DNA of 64,000 bases from Rhodopseudomonas palustris HaA2 (GCF_000013365.1 NC_007778.1:4340001-4404000); one strand, 5' to 3'; numbered from the stretch's first letter, positions 53,701 through 62,750 are shown. The notes: generated by a model not told the origin, from the sequence alone. Numbers and translations are program-made.

Positions 53701-56700
53701 CAGCCAGATCCGCGCGCTGTCCGCCGATATCGAGCGCACCCTGACCGGAGCCGGCGACGCCACCTCGGCATCGGTGCTGGCCGGCGCCCGCGAGGCGCAG
53801 TCGACCCTGCTGTCGGCCTCCACCGAGGTCACCGGCCAGATCCGGTCGCTGTCGTCGGATATCGAACGCACGCTGTACGCCGCCGGCAATGCCACTGCGG
53901 AGTCCGTGCTCGGCGGCGCCCGCGCCGCCCAGACCACGCTGGTGGCAGCCTCCGAAGAGGCCGCGGAGCGCGTCAAGTCGCTGAGCTCCGACGTTCAGCG
54001 CACGCTGTCCGAAGCCGGATCCGCGACCGCCAGCGCGATCGTCGCCGGCGCGCGCGAAGCCCAGAACACGCTGGTCGCCGCCTCCTCCGAGGCGTCGAGC
54101 CAGGTGATCTCGCTCGCCAGCGATGTCGAACGCAAGCTGACGGCGGCCGGTAGCGCCACCGTGGAGACCCTGCTGTCCGGCGCCCGCGAAGCCCAGCACA
54201 CCCTGGTGGCGACCTCGACCGAGACGTCGAACCAGCTCAAGGCGCTGACCGGCGACGTCGAGCGCACCCTGACCACCGCCGGCAGCGCCACCGCCGGCGC
54301 CATTCTCGCCAGCGCCCGGGACGTCCAGAGCACGCTCGCCAACGCTTCGACCGCGGCCTCCGATCAGGCCCGCTCGCTCGCCGCAGAGGTCGAACGCAGC
54401 CTGATCACCGCCGGCAAGACCTCCGCCGAATCGATCGTCACCGGCGCGCGCGAAGCGCAGACCACGCTGATGACAGCCTCGGAGGAAGCCGCCAACCACG
54501 TCAAGTCGCTGGCGATCGACGTCGAGCGCACGCTGACCACGGTCAGCGCCGCGGCGGCGTCGACCATTCTGGGCAGCGCCCGCGACGTGCAGTCGACCCT
54601 CACCAACGGCTCGGCGGAAGCGGCGAGCCAGATCAAGGCGATCTCCGCCGACATCGAGCGCACGCTCGCCGGCGTCACCATCAACACCACCGACAACATC
54701 CAGGTCAGCGCGGCGGCGGCCCAGAGCACGCTGGTCGCGGTGTCGAACGAGGTCAGCTCGAAGATCAAGTCGACTTCCGCGGAGATCGAACGCTCGGTGT
54801 TCGCCGCCAGCGGCAGCTTCGGCTCGACCATCACCGCCAAGAGCGACGAGATCGTCAGCTACGTTCAGCAGCAGGCCGAGCGCCTGTCGCAGATCATCGA
54901 CGGCAAGCGCGGCCTGCTGGTGGAAGCCATCTCCGGCAAGACCAACCAGCTCACCATCGAGATCGACCGCGTCACCACCGACGCGCTCGGCGCCATCGAA
55001 AGCCGCGGCAAGGCGTTCTCGAATTCGATCCTGACCAACGGCAACGACGTCGCGCGCTCGATCACCGGCGCCGGCGATCTCGCCACCGGCGCGATCAACA
55101 AGTCGCTCAAGGATCTCGAGCTCGCCTCGCGCTCCGCGATCGAACAGTCGCGCCAGGTCTCGGTCACCGCCGTCACCGAGATGCAGGAGACCAGCAAGAT
55201 CCTGCGCACCGACACGGTCGCTTTGTTCGAGCGGCTGCGCGAAGGCAACATCCTGCTGCAGGAAGTGCTCACCGGCGCCCACGAGAACCTCAACTCGCTG
55301 GAGCGCGCGCTGGTCACCCGCGTGGCGGATTTCGTCACCACCATGAACGACGTCAACGCCCGCAGCGGCGCCGCCACGCAGGGCCTGGAAGACCAGCTCA
55401 CCGGCTTCCACGGCAAGACCGCCAAGGCGCTGGCCGATCTCAGCGCGTTGTCCGAGCAGTTCGAGATGCACGGTCAGGCCCTGGCCGAAGCCGCGGAGCT
55501 GGTCCAGCAGAGCAACCGTAGCGCATCGACCTCGGTGCTGGAGCGCAAGGAATCGCTGGAGTCGCTGGTCACCACCATCGACCTGCGCACCGCCGATCTC
55601 GACCAGCGGCTCACCCGCTTCACCGGCCTGCTCGACGAATCGCTCGCCGCGGCTGAGGAGCGCGCCCGCGACATCGCGCGGATCGTCGCCGAGACCGCAG
55701 GCGCCGGCTCCGCCAGCATCACGCAGCAGTTCGAAGCGGTGCGCAGCGCCGCCGAGCAGGAGCGCCGCCTCACCACCGAGGCGATGCACCAGGTCTATCA
55801 GCAGGGCACCCAGGAAGCCGATGCGCTGTTCAAGCAATCGGCCGACCGCTTCGCGGCGATCGTCCAGGGGATCAAGCAGATGGCTTCGGAGATGCACCAC
55901 GAACTCGAAGCCACCCGCGAGGAGCTGCGACGCGGCGTGCTCGAAATCCCGCAGGAGGCCGCCGAGAGCACCGCGCAGATGCGCAAGGTGATCGTCGACC
56001 AGATCGAGGCGCTGGCCGAACTCAACCGCATCGTCGCGCGCCACGGCCGCGGCATGGATGTGGTCGGTACCACCCGCGCCAGCGCGGTCCGCGACGAAGA
56101 GCCGATGCTGGCGACCGCCGGCGGCCGCGGCGAGGCCATCGCGCGCGCGCCGGAGCCGATGTCACGGCCGGAGCCGGTGTCGCGTGAACCCGCGTCGCGG
56201 CCGGCACAGCGCCGCGAGGCCAGCGCCGCAACGCTGCCGCCGCCGGACCTCGGCCTGCCGGGCCCTGCCCCGCGCCGCACCGAGGCCCCGCCGGTCGCGC
56301 CGACCGGCGCCGATCCGGGCCGCGACGGCTGGCTGTCGGATCTCCTCAACCGCACCGACGCCGGTGCCGAGCGCGAACTTCCGCGCGCCCGGACGCCGCA
56401 GCAGCCCACGCCGCAGCAGGCGATGAGCGGCAATCCGCTGGAATCGCTGTCGCTCGACATCGGCCGGCTGATGGACCGCAACCTGGTGCTGGAGATGTGG
56501 GATCGCTATCAGCGCGGCGAGGCCAAGGCGTTCAGCAAGCGGCTGTACACGCCGGCCGGCCAGAAGGCGTTCGACGAGGTCGCCCGCAAGTATCGCAGCG
56601 ACCGCGCCTTCAAGCAGACGGTGGACCGCTACATCACCGAGTTCGAACGCCTGCTCGACGAAGTCGCCCGCGACGAACGCGGCCCGCAGGTGCTGCGCAC

Positions 56701-56767
56701 GCATCTGAGCTCGGAAACGGGCCTCGTGTACACGCTGCTGGCGCATGCGGCGGGGCGGCTGGGGTAA
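50783..56767 (+). CDS. Giant apolipoprotein-like polar-growth protein (GPR/RgsE-like)
   Basis: A 1994-aa protein, the longest gene here. Two membrane helices lie at residues ~106-131 and ~140-163. About 1600 residues of amphipathic helix follow, with 22-residue repeats near 52706-52970 and about twelve 44-residue repeats (consensus GAREAQxTLVAxS, then LSADIERTL) at about 53240-54826. A Pro-rich linker (~1775-1870) and a compact C-terminal domain (LDIGRLMDRNLVLEMWDRYQ onward) end it. Architecture and size match the Growth Pole Ring protein of Agrobacterium and RgsE of Sinorhizobium, which organise polar growth. Homology is inferred from memory of the family. ATG at 50783 is assigned. A CtrA box lies upstream and a terminator follows. 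Confidence 0.75.
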   Translation: MANNPKKIKDPTEVALSAIQEALNISDAPAATDDPISARSDNSPALSPPPAFNDGAPEPRIATDRPGFEQHDDDRQFAQRPANDDRETIGQLLQALQKGRPARNVYTLASIFAGVWIFGGIVLTISFLPSLQAMVGQGAGGTMALVGLIALFLAPVMLFYFLASLTWRGQELRMIAQSMAQVAIRFSEPEIAASDSVVTVGQAIRREVAAMGDGVERAIARAGELETLVANEVSALERAYSDNEVRIRALLQDIAHQRDNLVGQAEQVRSAISGVQIDLRHDIALISDAIASRVDEVAKSITSALEERGAHITGALSHAGDNMILALGERGGDLLDRLEEASAETTRAVLDASERLTASLNFKTGHVHDEFVELADRVHDMLNERLDRITGEFEQRSSSIVDGISERTEQVHDSLKNSSDSLLLELELRSGDLVSKIDDAGNRLADQILTSGDKASEALDVTVNTLVAKVVSQTENAHDALSMQMSAFDDLVKQQGSELAEKFARDSGTLGALITRHISEFDRTVKTYGGDIVERMGQRTQDISTTLKDYVDNFDQRVTARGGELSATLDQRLSHFENVFETRVGSLDGSLDVKIKLLDETVSEHLRSLEDGFASRTQIVTESIDSRIARLSETLTTGSDQAIVAIDSRIAELSTTMSSGTSQAVDLIDTRIDKLSGTLTAGAVQAIEAIDQRLSHLTNSLTDGTAQAIHAIDQRIGNVTETIDSRSAGLAATVSARFQEIHEGLEGRVGTVLTDIDLRVSQFEDLLGSRIDAVAGRFENTGREASDLLMARAEELSLGIKSHVADAERSLTGLVVSTSDTIQSGTRSAKEAMLSVSTEVGAQLQLTSSEIERALTAVGTSAANTVLLSATEAQSKLVAASSDTLAQIKSLSADVERTLAVAGTSTAASVLAGAREAQTTLVATSTDVTNEIRSLSAEIQRTLTDVGGTASTSVLNSAREAQATLVSSSSDVASQIRALSADIERTLTGAGDATSASVLAGAREAQSTLLSASTEVTGQIRSLSSDIERTLYAAGNATAESVLGGARAAQTTLVAASEEAAERVKSLSSDVQRTLSEAGSATASAIVAGAREAQNTLVAASSEASSQVISLASDVERKLTAAGSATVETLLSGAREAQHTLVATSTETSNQLKALTGDVERTLTTAGSATAGAILASARDVQSTLANASTAASDQARSLAAEVERSLITAGKTSAESIVTGAREAQTTLMTASEEAANHVKSLAIDVERTLTTVSAAAASTILGSARDVQSTLTNGSAEAASQIKAISADIERTLAGVTINTTDNIQVSAAAAQSTLVAVSNEVSSKIKSTSAEIERSVFAASGSFGSTITAKSDEIVSYVQQQAERLSQIIDGKRGLLVEAISGKTNQLTIEIDRVTTDALGAIESRGKAFSNSILTNGNDVARSITGAGDLATGAINKSLKDLELASRSAIEQSRQVSVTAVTEMQETSKILRTDTVALFERLREGNILLQEVLTGAHENLNSLERALVTRVADFVTTMNDVNARSGAATQGLEDQLTGFHGKTAKALADLSALSEQFEMHGQALAEAAELVQQSNRSASTSVLERKESLESLVTTIDLRTADLDQRLTRFTGLLDESLAAAEERARDIARIVAETAGAGSASITQQFEAVRSAAEQERRLTTEAMHQVYQQGTQEADALFKQSADRFAAIVQGIKQMASEMHHELEATREELRRGVLEIPQEAAESTAQMRKVIVDQIEALAELNRIVARHGRGMDVVGTTRASAVRDEEPMLATAGGRGEAIARAPEPMSRPEPVSREPASRPAQRREASAATLPPPDLGLPGPAPRRTEAPPVAPTGADPGRDGWLSDLLNRTDAGAERELPRARTPQQPTPQQAMSGNPLESLSLDIGRLMDRNLVLEMWDRYQRGEAKAFSKRLYTPAGQKAFDEVARKYRSDRAFKQTVDRYITEFERLLDEVARDERGPQVLRTHLSSETGLVYTLLAHAAGRLG
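53240..54826 (+). repeat. Tandem 44-codon (132-bp) repeats
   Basis: About twelve diverged copies inside the GPR-like gene. Each encodes a unit such as SVLAGAREAQSTLL plus IRSLSSDIERTLYAAG. The 44-residue period equals four 11-residue helical turns sets, typical of apolipoprotein-like helices. Confidence 0.85.
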
Positions 56768-56822
56768 AGGCTGCACGACCGTCGCCCTCGGCCGCAAGGC
56801 GAGATAGCAGACGATCATCAAG

Positions 56823-56853
56823 CGGAGGCCAAGGCCTCCGCTTTTCTATTTTG
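56823..56853 (+). terminator. Rho-independent terminator of the GPR-like gene
   Basis: The stem GCGGAGGCC/GGCCTCCGC is followed by TTTTCTATTTT, 56 bp past the stop. Confidence 0.88.
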
Positions 56854-56899
56854 CCCTTTGAATCGCCTGGCAATAGGGGGTGCTAGTCTTTCAGGACTT

Positions 56900-57095
56900 C
56901 AGCTACGTCTGTGCCGCCCGAACACGGGAGGGCTTCTACCAAAGGCCGGAGAAATTCTGCGATCCCTCGTCAAGGAGATCGTGCTGACGCCCCACAATGA
57001 TGAGCTGAAATCGATGTCCGAGGCGATCTCGCTGGAATCCTTGCGATTTCCCTCAAAACGAAAACCCCGGCCACGAGGACCGGGGTTTCGCAAGT
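56900..57095 (+). pseudogene. Serine-recombinase C-terminal remnant next to tRNA-fMet
   Basis: The plus-strand frame reads AGEILRSLVKEIVLTPHNDELK up to about 57010. After a one-base shift it continues IDVRGDLAGILAISLKTKTP. This matches the conserved C-terminal end of large serine recombinases (EILRSLIxxIxLTP...xIxLxGDLAxIL). No catalytic domain is present. The remnant runs into the tRNA terminator, so it looks like the decayed end of an element once integrated at this tRNA. Confidence 0.7.
57053..57088 (-). terminator. Rho-independent terminator of tRNA-fMet
   Basis: On the minus strand, the stem AAACCCCGG/CCGGGGTTT is followed by TCGTTTTGAGG, 13 bp beyond the tRNA 3' end. Confidence 0.8.
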
Positions 57096-57100
57096 TGATT

Positions 57101-57177
<77 letters not shown>

Positions 57178-57462
57178 ATAAACCTTTGCGCGGCTTTCAG
57201 AAAACCAAAGTGAACGGTCAACGCCGGTTGGCGCCGATCAATCCTCCCGGAAGCTTCCTGAGAAGGCTGCCCGGGGCGAATGCCCGGGGCGCGAGGGGTG
57301 TGTACCAATGCCCGGGGGGTTTGGGAAGGCCTGCGATGCAGATTTTCAAGATAATATGACGACGGGAACCGGATGAGGTTGCCCCCCGGCCCCGCTCCTG
57401 CAAGACTTCGGCAAAACCGGCCCAAAACGTGACAAACTGCCGGCAAACTGGTGGAGCGCAGC

Positions 57463-58896
57463 ATGGACCAGCCGTTGGGCGGCTTCGGGGGCAATGCCCT
57501 GCACGACAGCTTTCACCGCATGATCGAGCGCTCCCGCGCCGAGCCCCCGGCGTCGCTGGAGCAGCGGCTCGACCGGCTGGCGCGGCTGCGCGGTTTGCTC
57601 AAAGACAATGAGACGCGATTCGAGCAGGCGATCTCGGCCGATTTCGGCCATCGCTGTTCGGTCGAAACCATGATCGCAGAGACGTTGAGCCTGCTCGGCG
57701 ACATCAAGCACACCAGCAAGCACGTCAAAGGCTGGATGGCGCCGCGCAAGGTGGCGACCCAGCCGCAATTCTGGCCGGGCAAGAACCGGCTGATCCCGCA
57801 GCCGCTCGGCGTGGTCGGCATCATCGCGCCGTGGAACTATCCGTTGCAGCTCACGATCGCGCCGGCGATCGGCGCGCTGGCGGCCGGCAATCGGGTGATG
57901 ATCAAGCCCAGCGAATTGTCGCCCGCGTTCTCCGCCCTGCTGCAGGAGACGGTGGCGGCAAAGTTCGATCCCACCGAGATGATCGTGACCGGGATCGACG
58001 ACGGCGTCGCCGAGGCGTTCGCGAAGCTGCCGTTCGATCACCTGATGTTCACCGGCTCGACCCGGGTCGGCCGCATCGTCGCGGCGGAAGCGGGCAAGAA
58101 CCTCACCCCGGTCACGCTCGAACTCGGCGGCAAGTCGCCGACCATCATCGACCGCTCCGCCGATCTCGACGAGGTGGCGCCGCGGATCGCCTATGCCAAG
58201 CTGATGAATGCCGGGCAGACCTGCATCGCGCCGGACTACGTGCTGGCGCCGCGCGACAAGGTCGAGGCGCTGGCGGGCAAGATCCGCGACGCGATGCAGC
58301 GGATGTTCGGCGCCGATCCCGCGAATACGGACTACACCTCGATCGTCGCCGACCGGCACTACGCGCGGCTGAAGGGCCTCGTCGACGACGCCGCCGCGCG
58401 CGGCGCGAGGCTGCTGCAACCGGCCCCGGCCGACGATGCGGCGTGGCAGAGCCGGCGAAAATTCCCGCCGACCGTGGTGCTCGGCGCCACGCCCGAGATG
58501 AAGATCATGCAGGAGGAAATCTTCGGGCCGCTGCTGCCGATCCTCGGCTACGACGATCCCGCCGACCCGATCGCCTTCATCAACGGCCGCGACCGGCCGC
58601 TGGCGCTGTACTGGTTCGGCACCGACGAGGCGGCGCGCGACGAGGTGCTGCAACGCACCGTGTCCGGCGGTGTGACGATCAACGACTGCCTAGTGCATTT
58701 CGCGCAGGTGAACCAGCCGATGGGCGGCGTCGGCGCCTCGGGCACCGGCGCGTATCACGGCGAATGGGGCTTCAACACCTTCACGCAGCTCAAGCCGGTG
58801 TTCTATCGCTCGCCCTACAACCGGTTCGCCGATCTGTATCCGCCCTATGGCGGCAAGATCGCGCGGCTGGCGAAAGTGCTGCGCTGGATGTCCTGA
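57463..58896 (+). CDS. calB: Coniferyl-aldehyde dehydrogenase-like aldehyde dehydrogenase
   Basis: A 477-aa ALDH-superfamily enzyme. VVGIIAPWNYPLQLTIAPAI is the Asn-containing cofactor block, ELGGKSP carries the catalytic Glu and NAGQTCIAPDYVL the catalytic Cys. The C-terminal GASGTGAYHGEWGFNTF is typical of the CalB/ALDH3-like group. It oxidises an aldehyde with NAD(P). ATG at 57463 has GGAG upstream; a GTG four codons earlier is less likely. It lies 75 bp before a GMC alcohol oxidoreductase, so the pair could convert alcohol to aldehyde to acid. The natural substrate is uncertain. Confidence 0.85.
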   Translation: MDQPLGGFGGNALHDSFHRMIERSRAEPPASLEQRLDRLARLRGLLKDNETRFEQAISADFGHRCSVETMIAETLSLLGDIKHTSKHVKGWMAPRKVATQPQFWPGKNRLIPQPLGVVGIIAPWNYPLQLTIAPAIGALAAGNRVMIKPSELSPAFSALLQETVAAKFDPTEMIVTGIDDGVAEAFAKLPFDHLMFTGSTRVGRIVAAEAGKNLTPVTLELGGKSPTIIDRSADLDEVAPRIAYAKLMNAGQTCIAPDYVLAPRDKVEALAGKIRDAMQRMFGADPANTDYTSIVADRHYARLKGLVDDAAARGARLLQPAPADDAAWQSRRKFPPTVVLGATPEMKIMQEEIFGPLLPILGYDDPADPIAFINGRDRPLALYWFGTDEAARDEVLQRTVSGGVTINDCLVHFAQVNQPMGGVGASGTGAYHGEWGFNTFTQLKPVFYRSPYNRFADLYPPYGGKIARLAKVLRWMS

Positions 58897-58971
58897 CCTG
58901 ACGACGACCCGCCCGTCCAACGAGACGGCGCGGCCAAAAACAAGACCAACACCAAATATCCGGAGGGGACG

Positions 58972-60576
58972 ATGACGGACACCTATGACTTTGTCGTGGT
59001 CGGCGGCGGCTCGGGCGGCTGCGCGGTCGCAGGAAGGCTGTCGGAAGATCCCGGCACGTCGGTGGCTTTGCTGGAAGCCGGCGGCACCGCCGACAATTGG
59101 GTGGTGAAGACACCCTATGCGCTGTCGCTGATGGTGCCGAGCAAACTCAACAACTGGCACTTCGAGACGGTGCCGCAGCCCGGCCTCAACGGCCGGATCG
59201 GCTATCAGCCGCGCGGCAAGGGGCTCGGCGGATCGTCGGCGATCAACGCCATGGTCTACATTCGCGGCCATCAATGGGACTATGACCACTGGGCCGAACT
59301 CGGCGCCACCGGCTGGTCCTATGCCGACGTGCTGCCGTATTTCAAACGTTCGGAGAGCAATTCCGATTTCAACGGCGCGTATCACGGCCAGAGCGGCCCG
59401 CTGCACGTCAACAAACTCCGCACCGACAATCCGGTGCACGAGATCTTCCTGCAGGCGGCGCGCGAGGCGCAATTCCGCATTCGCGACGATTTCAACGGCG
59501 AGGAGCAGGAAGGCCTCGGCCTGTATCAGCTCACCCAGCACAATGGCGAGCGCTGGAGCGCGGCCCGCGCCTATGTGCATCCCTACATGGCGACGCGGCC
59601 CAATCTGCGCGTCGAGACGCAGGCGCAGGCCACCCGCATCCTGTTCGAGGGCGGTCGCGCGGTCGGCGTCGAATATCGCCAGAACGACGAAGCCCGGCAG
59701 ATCCGCGCGCGGCGCGAAGTCATCGTCGCGTCCGGCGCGTTCCAGTCGCCGCAACTGCTGATGCTGTCCGGCATCGGCGACGCCGCCACGCTGCAGCAGC
59801 ACGGCATCGCGCCGACGCATCATCTGCCCGGCGTCGGGCAGAATTTGCAGGATCACCCCGACTTCATCTTCGCCTATCAATCCGACAGCCCATATTTCAC
59901 CGGCACCAGCTTCACCGGCATCGGCCGGTTGCTGTCGCGGATCGGCCAGTACCGCCGCGAGGGCCGCGGCCCGCTCACGACCAACTTCGCCGAATGCGGC
60001 GGCTTCCTGAAAACGCGACCGGACCTCGACGTGCCCGACGTGCAGTTGCATTTCGGCATGGCGATGGTCGACGACCACGGCCGCAAACGGCGCTGGGGCA
60101 CGGGCTTTTCCTGCCATGTCTGCCTGCTGCGGCCGAAAAGCCGCGGCAGCGTCGGCCTCGCAAGCGCCGATCCGCTGGCGCCGCCGCTGATCGACCCCAA
60201 CTTTCTCGGCGAGGCGGACGATCTCGAGGCGATGGTCGCAGGCTACAAGACCACGCGGCGGTTGATGGAAGCCCCCGCGCTCCGCGCGCTGCAGCAGAAG
60301 GATCTGTTCACCGCCGACGTCCGCACCGATGACGACATCCGCGCCATCCTGCGCGCCCGCGTCGACACCGTGTATCACCCGGTCGGCACCTGCAGGATGG
60401 GCAGCGATCCGATGGCGGTGGTCGATCCGCAGCTTCGTGTGCACGGAATCGGCGGGCTGCGCATCGTCGACGCCTCGGTCATGCCGACCCTGATCGGCGG
60501 CAACACCAACGCGCCGACGATCATGATCGGCGAGAAGGCCGCGGACATGATCCGGGAGGAGATCCGGGCGAACTGA
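58972..60576 (+). CDS. GMC-family oxidoreductase (choline/alcohol dehydrogenase-like)
   Basis: A 534-aa FAD enzyme. [20 protein letters not shown] is the N-terminal FAD motif and [20 protein letters not shown] is GMC signature 1. [16 protein letters not shown] is signature 2. The C-terminal [10 protein letters not shown] (catalytic His) and [19 protein letters not shown] complete the fold. It oxidises an alcohol, passing electrons to a quinone or oxygen. ATG at 58972 follows GGAGGGG. It is downstream of the aldehyde dehydrogenase gene. Confidence 0.92.
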   Translation: MTDTYDFVVVGGGSGGCAVAGRLSEDPGTSVALLEAGGTADNWVVKTPYALSLMVPSKLNNWHFETVPQPGLNGRIGYQPRGKGLGGSSAINAMVYIRGHQWDYDHWAELGATGWSYADVLPYFKRSESNSDFNGAYHGQSGPLHVNKLRTDNPVHEIFLQAAREAQFRIRDDFNGEEQEGLGLYQLTQHNGERWSAARAYVHPYMATRPNLRVETQAQATRILFEGGRAVGVEYRQNDEARQIRARREVIVASGAFQSPQLLMLSGIGDAATLQQHGIAPTHHLPGVGQNLQDHPDFIFAYQSDSPYFTGTSFTGIGRLLSRIGQYRREGRGPLTTNFAECGGFLKTRPDLDVPDVQLHFGMAMVDDHGRKRRWGTGFSCHVCLLRPKSRGSVGLASADPLAPPLIDPNFLGEADDLEAMVAGYKTTRRLMEAPALRALQQKDLFTADVRTDDDIRAILRARVDTVYHPVGTCRMGSDPMAVVDPQLRVHGIGGLRIVDASVMPTLIGGNTNAPTIMIGEKAADMIREEIRAN

Positions 60577-60589
60577 ATCTTCACCGGGA

Positions 60590-60627
60590 GTCATTCCGGG
60601 TTCGCGCTAAGCGCGCCCCGGAATGAC
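60590..60627. repeat. Short REP-like palindrome
   Basis: The arms GTCATTCCGGG and CCCCGGAATGAC flank a short GCGC-rich centre, just after the GMC gene. It may also act as a transcription stop. The same arms are reused in the element at 60899-61054. Confidence 0.8.
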
Positions 60628-60668
60628 GAGCGAGAGGTGCTTGCCCACCTGAGCGCGAACGACATCCA

Positions 60669-60892
60669 GAGCGGCCCTGCTTTGATGGAATCACCGCTCG
60701 CGATCGGATTGCCGCCGTCATCCTGAGGTGCCCGCCGGGCCGCGCTGTGCGCGGCGCGGCGGGCCTCGAAGGATGGGCCGCAGGCACCTCGGGGCCGCAT
60801 CCTTCGAGGCGCGCAAGGGCGCGCACCTCAGGATGACGACTCCGCACTTGAGACGGCCGCATTGCTTCAATCAGTCGATGAAGCGCTCTAGT
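60669..60892. repeat. Long palindromic repeat element (copy B)
   Basis: The core 60717-60837 has arms GTCATCCTGAGGTGC and GCGCACCTCAGGATGAC with inner TCGAAGGATG/CATCCTTCGA. Flanks TTTGATGGAATCACCGC and GACGACTCCGCAC match copy A (47566-47759) in reverse orientation. Copy B has about 16 extra bases on one side. Confidence 0.83.
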
Positions 60893-60898
60893 AGTTTC

Positions 60899-61054
60899 GT
60901 CATTCCGGGATGCGCTGCGTAGCAGCGCTGACCCGGAATCCATACTCTCTGCATGCGTTGGGAGGCATAGACGCTGATCCGTCTTGCTTATTAGGAGAAC
61001 GCGGCGGTTATGGATTCCGGGTTCGCGCAGCTTCGCTGCATGCCCCGGAATGAC
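60899..61054. repeat. Composite REP-like palindrome
   Basis: It has outer arms GTCATTCCGGGATGCGCTGCG and a matching complement ending CCCCGGAATGAC. Inner CCCGGAATCCATA and TATGGATTCCGGG arms sit around a 60-base unique centre. Confidence 0.8.
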
Positions 61055-61077
61055 GACCGTGAGGTGATGCTTGATCG

Positions 61078-61839
61078 CTACCCCAGCAAGAACCCGCCAT
61101 CCACCGTCACAACGCTCCCCGTCATGTAGCGCGACGCGTTCGAGGCCAGTAGCAGAATCGCGCCGTCGAGATCGGACTCGTGGCCGACGCGGCGCTGGGG
61201 GATGCCTTTGACGAGCTTCTCGCCGGCCGGCGTCGACCACAGCGCGTGGTTGATGTCGGTGTCGATATAGCCCGGCGCCAGCGCGTTGACGCGGATGCGC
61301 GAGCTGGCGAGTTCGAGCGCCAGCGCCTTGGTCGCTTGGATGATGCCGGCTTTCGAGATCGCATAAGGCGAAACGAATTTCAGCACGCTCTCGCCGAGCA
61401 CCGAGGCGATGTTGACGATGTTGCCGCCCTGCTGTCGCGCGATCATCCGACGCGCGACCTCCGTCGCGAGGAAGTACGCGCCCTTGAGATTGGCGCCGAT
61501 CACCTTGTCCCAATCGGCTTCGCTGGTGTCGACCGCGAGCTTTTCGGTGGCGACGCCGGCATTGTTGATCAGCACAGTGATCGGGCCGAGCGCCGCCTCG
61601 CCCTGGTCGAGCGCGCTCGCCATCGAGGCCAGATCGGTGACGTCCATCTGCACCGCGACGGCGCGGCCGCCGTTGCCCGTGATCTCCTGTTCGAGGCTTT
61701 TCAGCTTGTCGGTCTGCCGCGCCGCGAGCACGACGGCGGCGCCGCGCTCGGCGAGCACGCGCGCGAACTGCCGCCCCAACCCTTGCGAGGCGCCGGTGAC
61801 GAGGATGACTTCGTTGCTGACGTCGAACAGTTGATCCAT
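61078..61839 (-). CDS. Short-chain dehydrogenase/reductase (classical SDR)
   Basis: A 253-aa classical SDR. TGASQGLG (residues 15-22) binds the cofactor, NNAGV is present, and the Ser146/Tyr159/Lys163 triad (NIAS, YAISK) is intact. The C-terminal GSVVTVDGGFLLG is standard. It is likely an NAD(P)-dependent alcohol or 3-oxoacyl reductase. ATG at 61839 is chosen over an upstream frame extension because homologues begin just before the first beta strand. It is divergent from another SDR gene. Confidence 0.88.
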   Translation of the reverse strand: MDQLFDVSNEVILVTGASQGLGRQFARVLAERGAAVVLAARQTDKLKSLEQEITGNGGRAVAVQMDVTDLASMASALDQGEAALGPITVLINNAGVATEKLAVDTSEADWDKVIGANLKGAYFLATEVARRMIARQQGGNIVNIASVLGESVLKFVSPYAISKAGIIQATKALALELASSRIRVNALAPGYIDTDINHALWSTPAGEKLVKGIPQRRVGHESDLDGAILLLASNASRYMTGSVVTVDGGFLLG

Positions 61840-61946
61840 GCGCGTTTCCCGTTGATGCGTTATGCGTTGCCCTCCCCTTATCATGCCGGGCCGGGTTGGC
61901 TAGAGTGCCGGCCTCACCGACATCGCCATCCATTCGGGAGTGAAAC

Positions 61947-62729
61947 GTGGATCTGGGAATCAAGGGCCGCCGCGCGCTGGTCTGCGCATCGAGCAAGGGA
62001 CTGGGCCGCGCCTGCGCCGCGGCGCTCGCAGCCGAAGGCGTGCATGTGACGATGACGGCGCGCGGCGCGGAAGCGCTGGCCCAGGCTGCGGCCGATCTGC
62101 GAAAGGCCTATCCGGATGTCGAGATCATCGAAGTGGCCGGAGACATCACCACGCCCGAAGGGCGCGCCGCCGCGCTGCAGGCCTGCCCGGAGCCCGACAT
62201 TCTGGTGAACAATGCCGGCGGTCCGCCGCCCGGCGATTTCCGCAACTGGACCCGCGACGACTGGATCAAGGCGCTCGACGCCAACATGCTGACGCCGATC
62301 GAACTGATCAAGGCGACCGTCGACCAGATGATCGCGCGAAAATTCGGCCGGATCGTCAACATCACCTCGGCCGCAGTCAAGGCGCCAATCGACGTGCTCG
62401 GCCTGTCCAATGGCGCGCGCACCGGGCTGACCGGCTTCGTCGCCGGGCTGTCGCGCAAGACCGTGCGGCACAATGTGACGATCAACGCGCTGCTGCCGGG
62501 CCCGTTCGACACCGACCGGCTGCGCGGCGTGTCCGCCGGCCAGGCTAAAGCCTCCGGCGTGCCGGTGGAGCAGATCCTGCAGACGCGGATGAACGAGAAC
62601 CCGGCCGGCCGGTTCGGCGATCCGGAAGAGTTCGGACTCGCCTGCGCATTCTTGTGCGGCGCAAAATCCGGCTACATCACCGGCCAGAACATCCTGCTCG
62701 ACGGCGGCGCCTTCCCCGGCACGCTGTGA
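61947..62729 (+). CDS. Atypical SDR lacking the catalytic Tyr and Lys
   Basis: A 260-aa SDR-fold protein. The cofactor motif is CASSKGLGRA (residues 13-22) and NNAGG is present. At the catalytic site the usual YxxxK is replaced by Ser154-x3-Arg158 (LSNGARTGLTGF), while Ser141 (NITSAA) remains. C-terminal GQNILLDGGAFPGTL is typical. It is often named 3-oxoacyl-ACP reductase-like, but its reaction is uncertain because of the missing Tyr. GTG at 61947 follows GGGAG. 108 bp separate it from the divergent SDR gene. Confidence 0.85.
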   Translation: MDLGIKGRRALVCASSKGLGRACAAALAAEGVHVTMTARGAEALAQAAADLRKAYPDVEIIEVAGDITTPEGRAAALQACPEPDILVNNAGGPPPGDFRNWTRDDWIKALDANMLTPIELIKATVDQMIARKFGRIVNITSAAVKAPIDVLGLSNGARTGLTGFVAGLSRKTVRHNVTINALLPGPFDTDRLRGVSAGQAKASGVPVEQILQTRMNENPAGRFGDPEEFGLACAFLCGAKSGYITGQNILLDGGAFPGTL

Positions 62730-62750
62730 CGGGGGCGGCCCGCGCCGCCG

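Larger units (their letters stand above)
60577..61077. repeat. Intergenic cluster of palindromic repeats
   Basis: This 501-bp gap is almost wholly palindromic: a small element at 60590-60627, a long element at 60669-60892 and a third at 60899-61054. No gene is seen in it. Confidence 0.8.

Noticed and set aside
53240-54826. Regular 132-bp repeats, considered as a CRISPR or satellite
   Set aside because: They are in frame, diverged at third positions and encode conserved helix residues, so they are protein repeats.
50708-56044. 1778-codon open frame opposite the GPR-like gene
   Set aside because: Its length comes from the repeat structure and codon bias of the sense gene; the product is low-complexity with no start signal.
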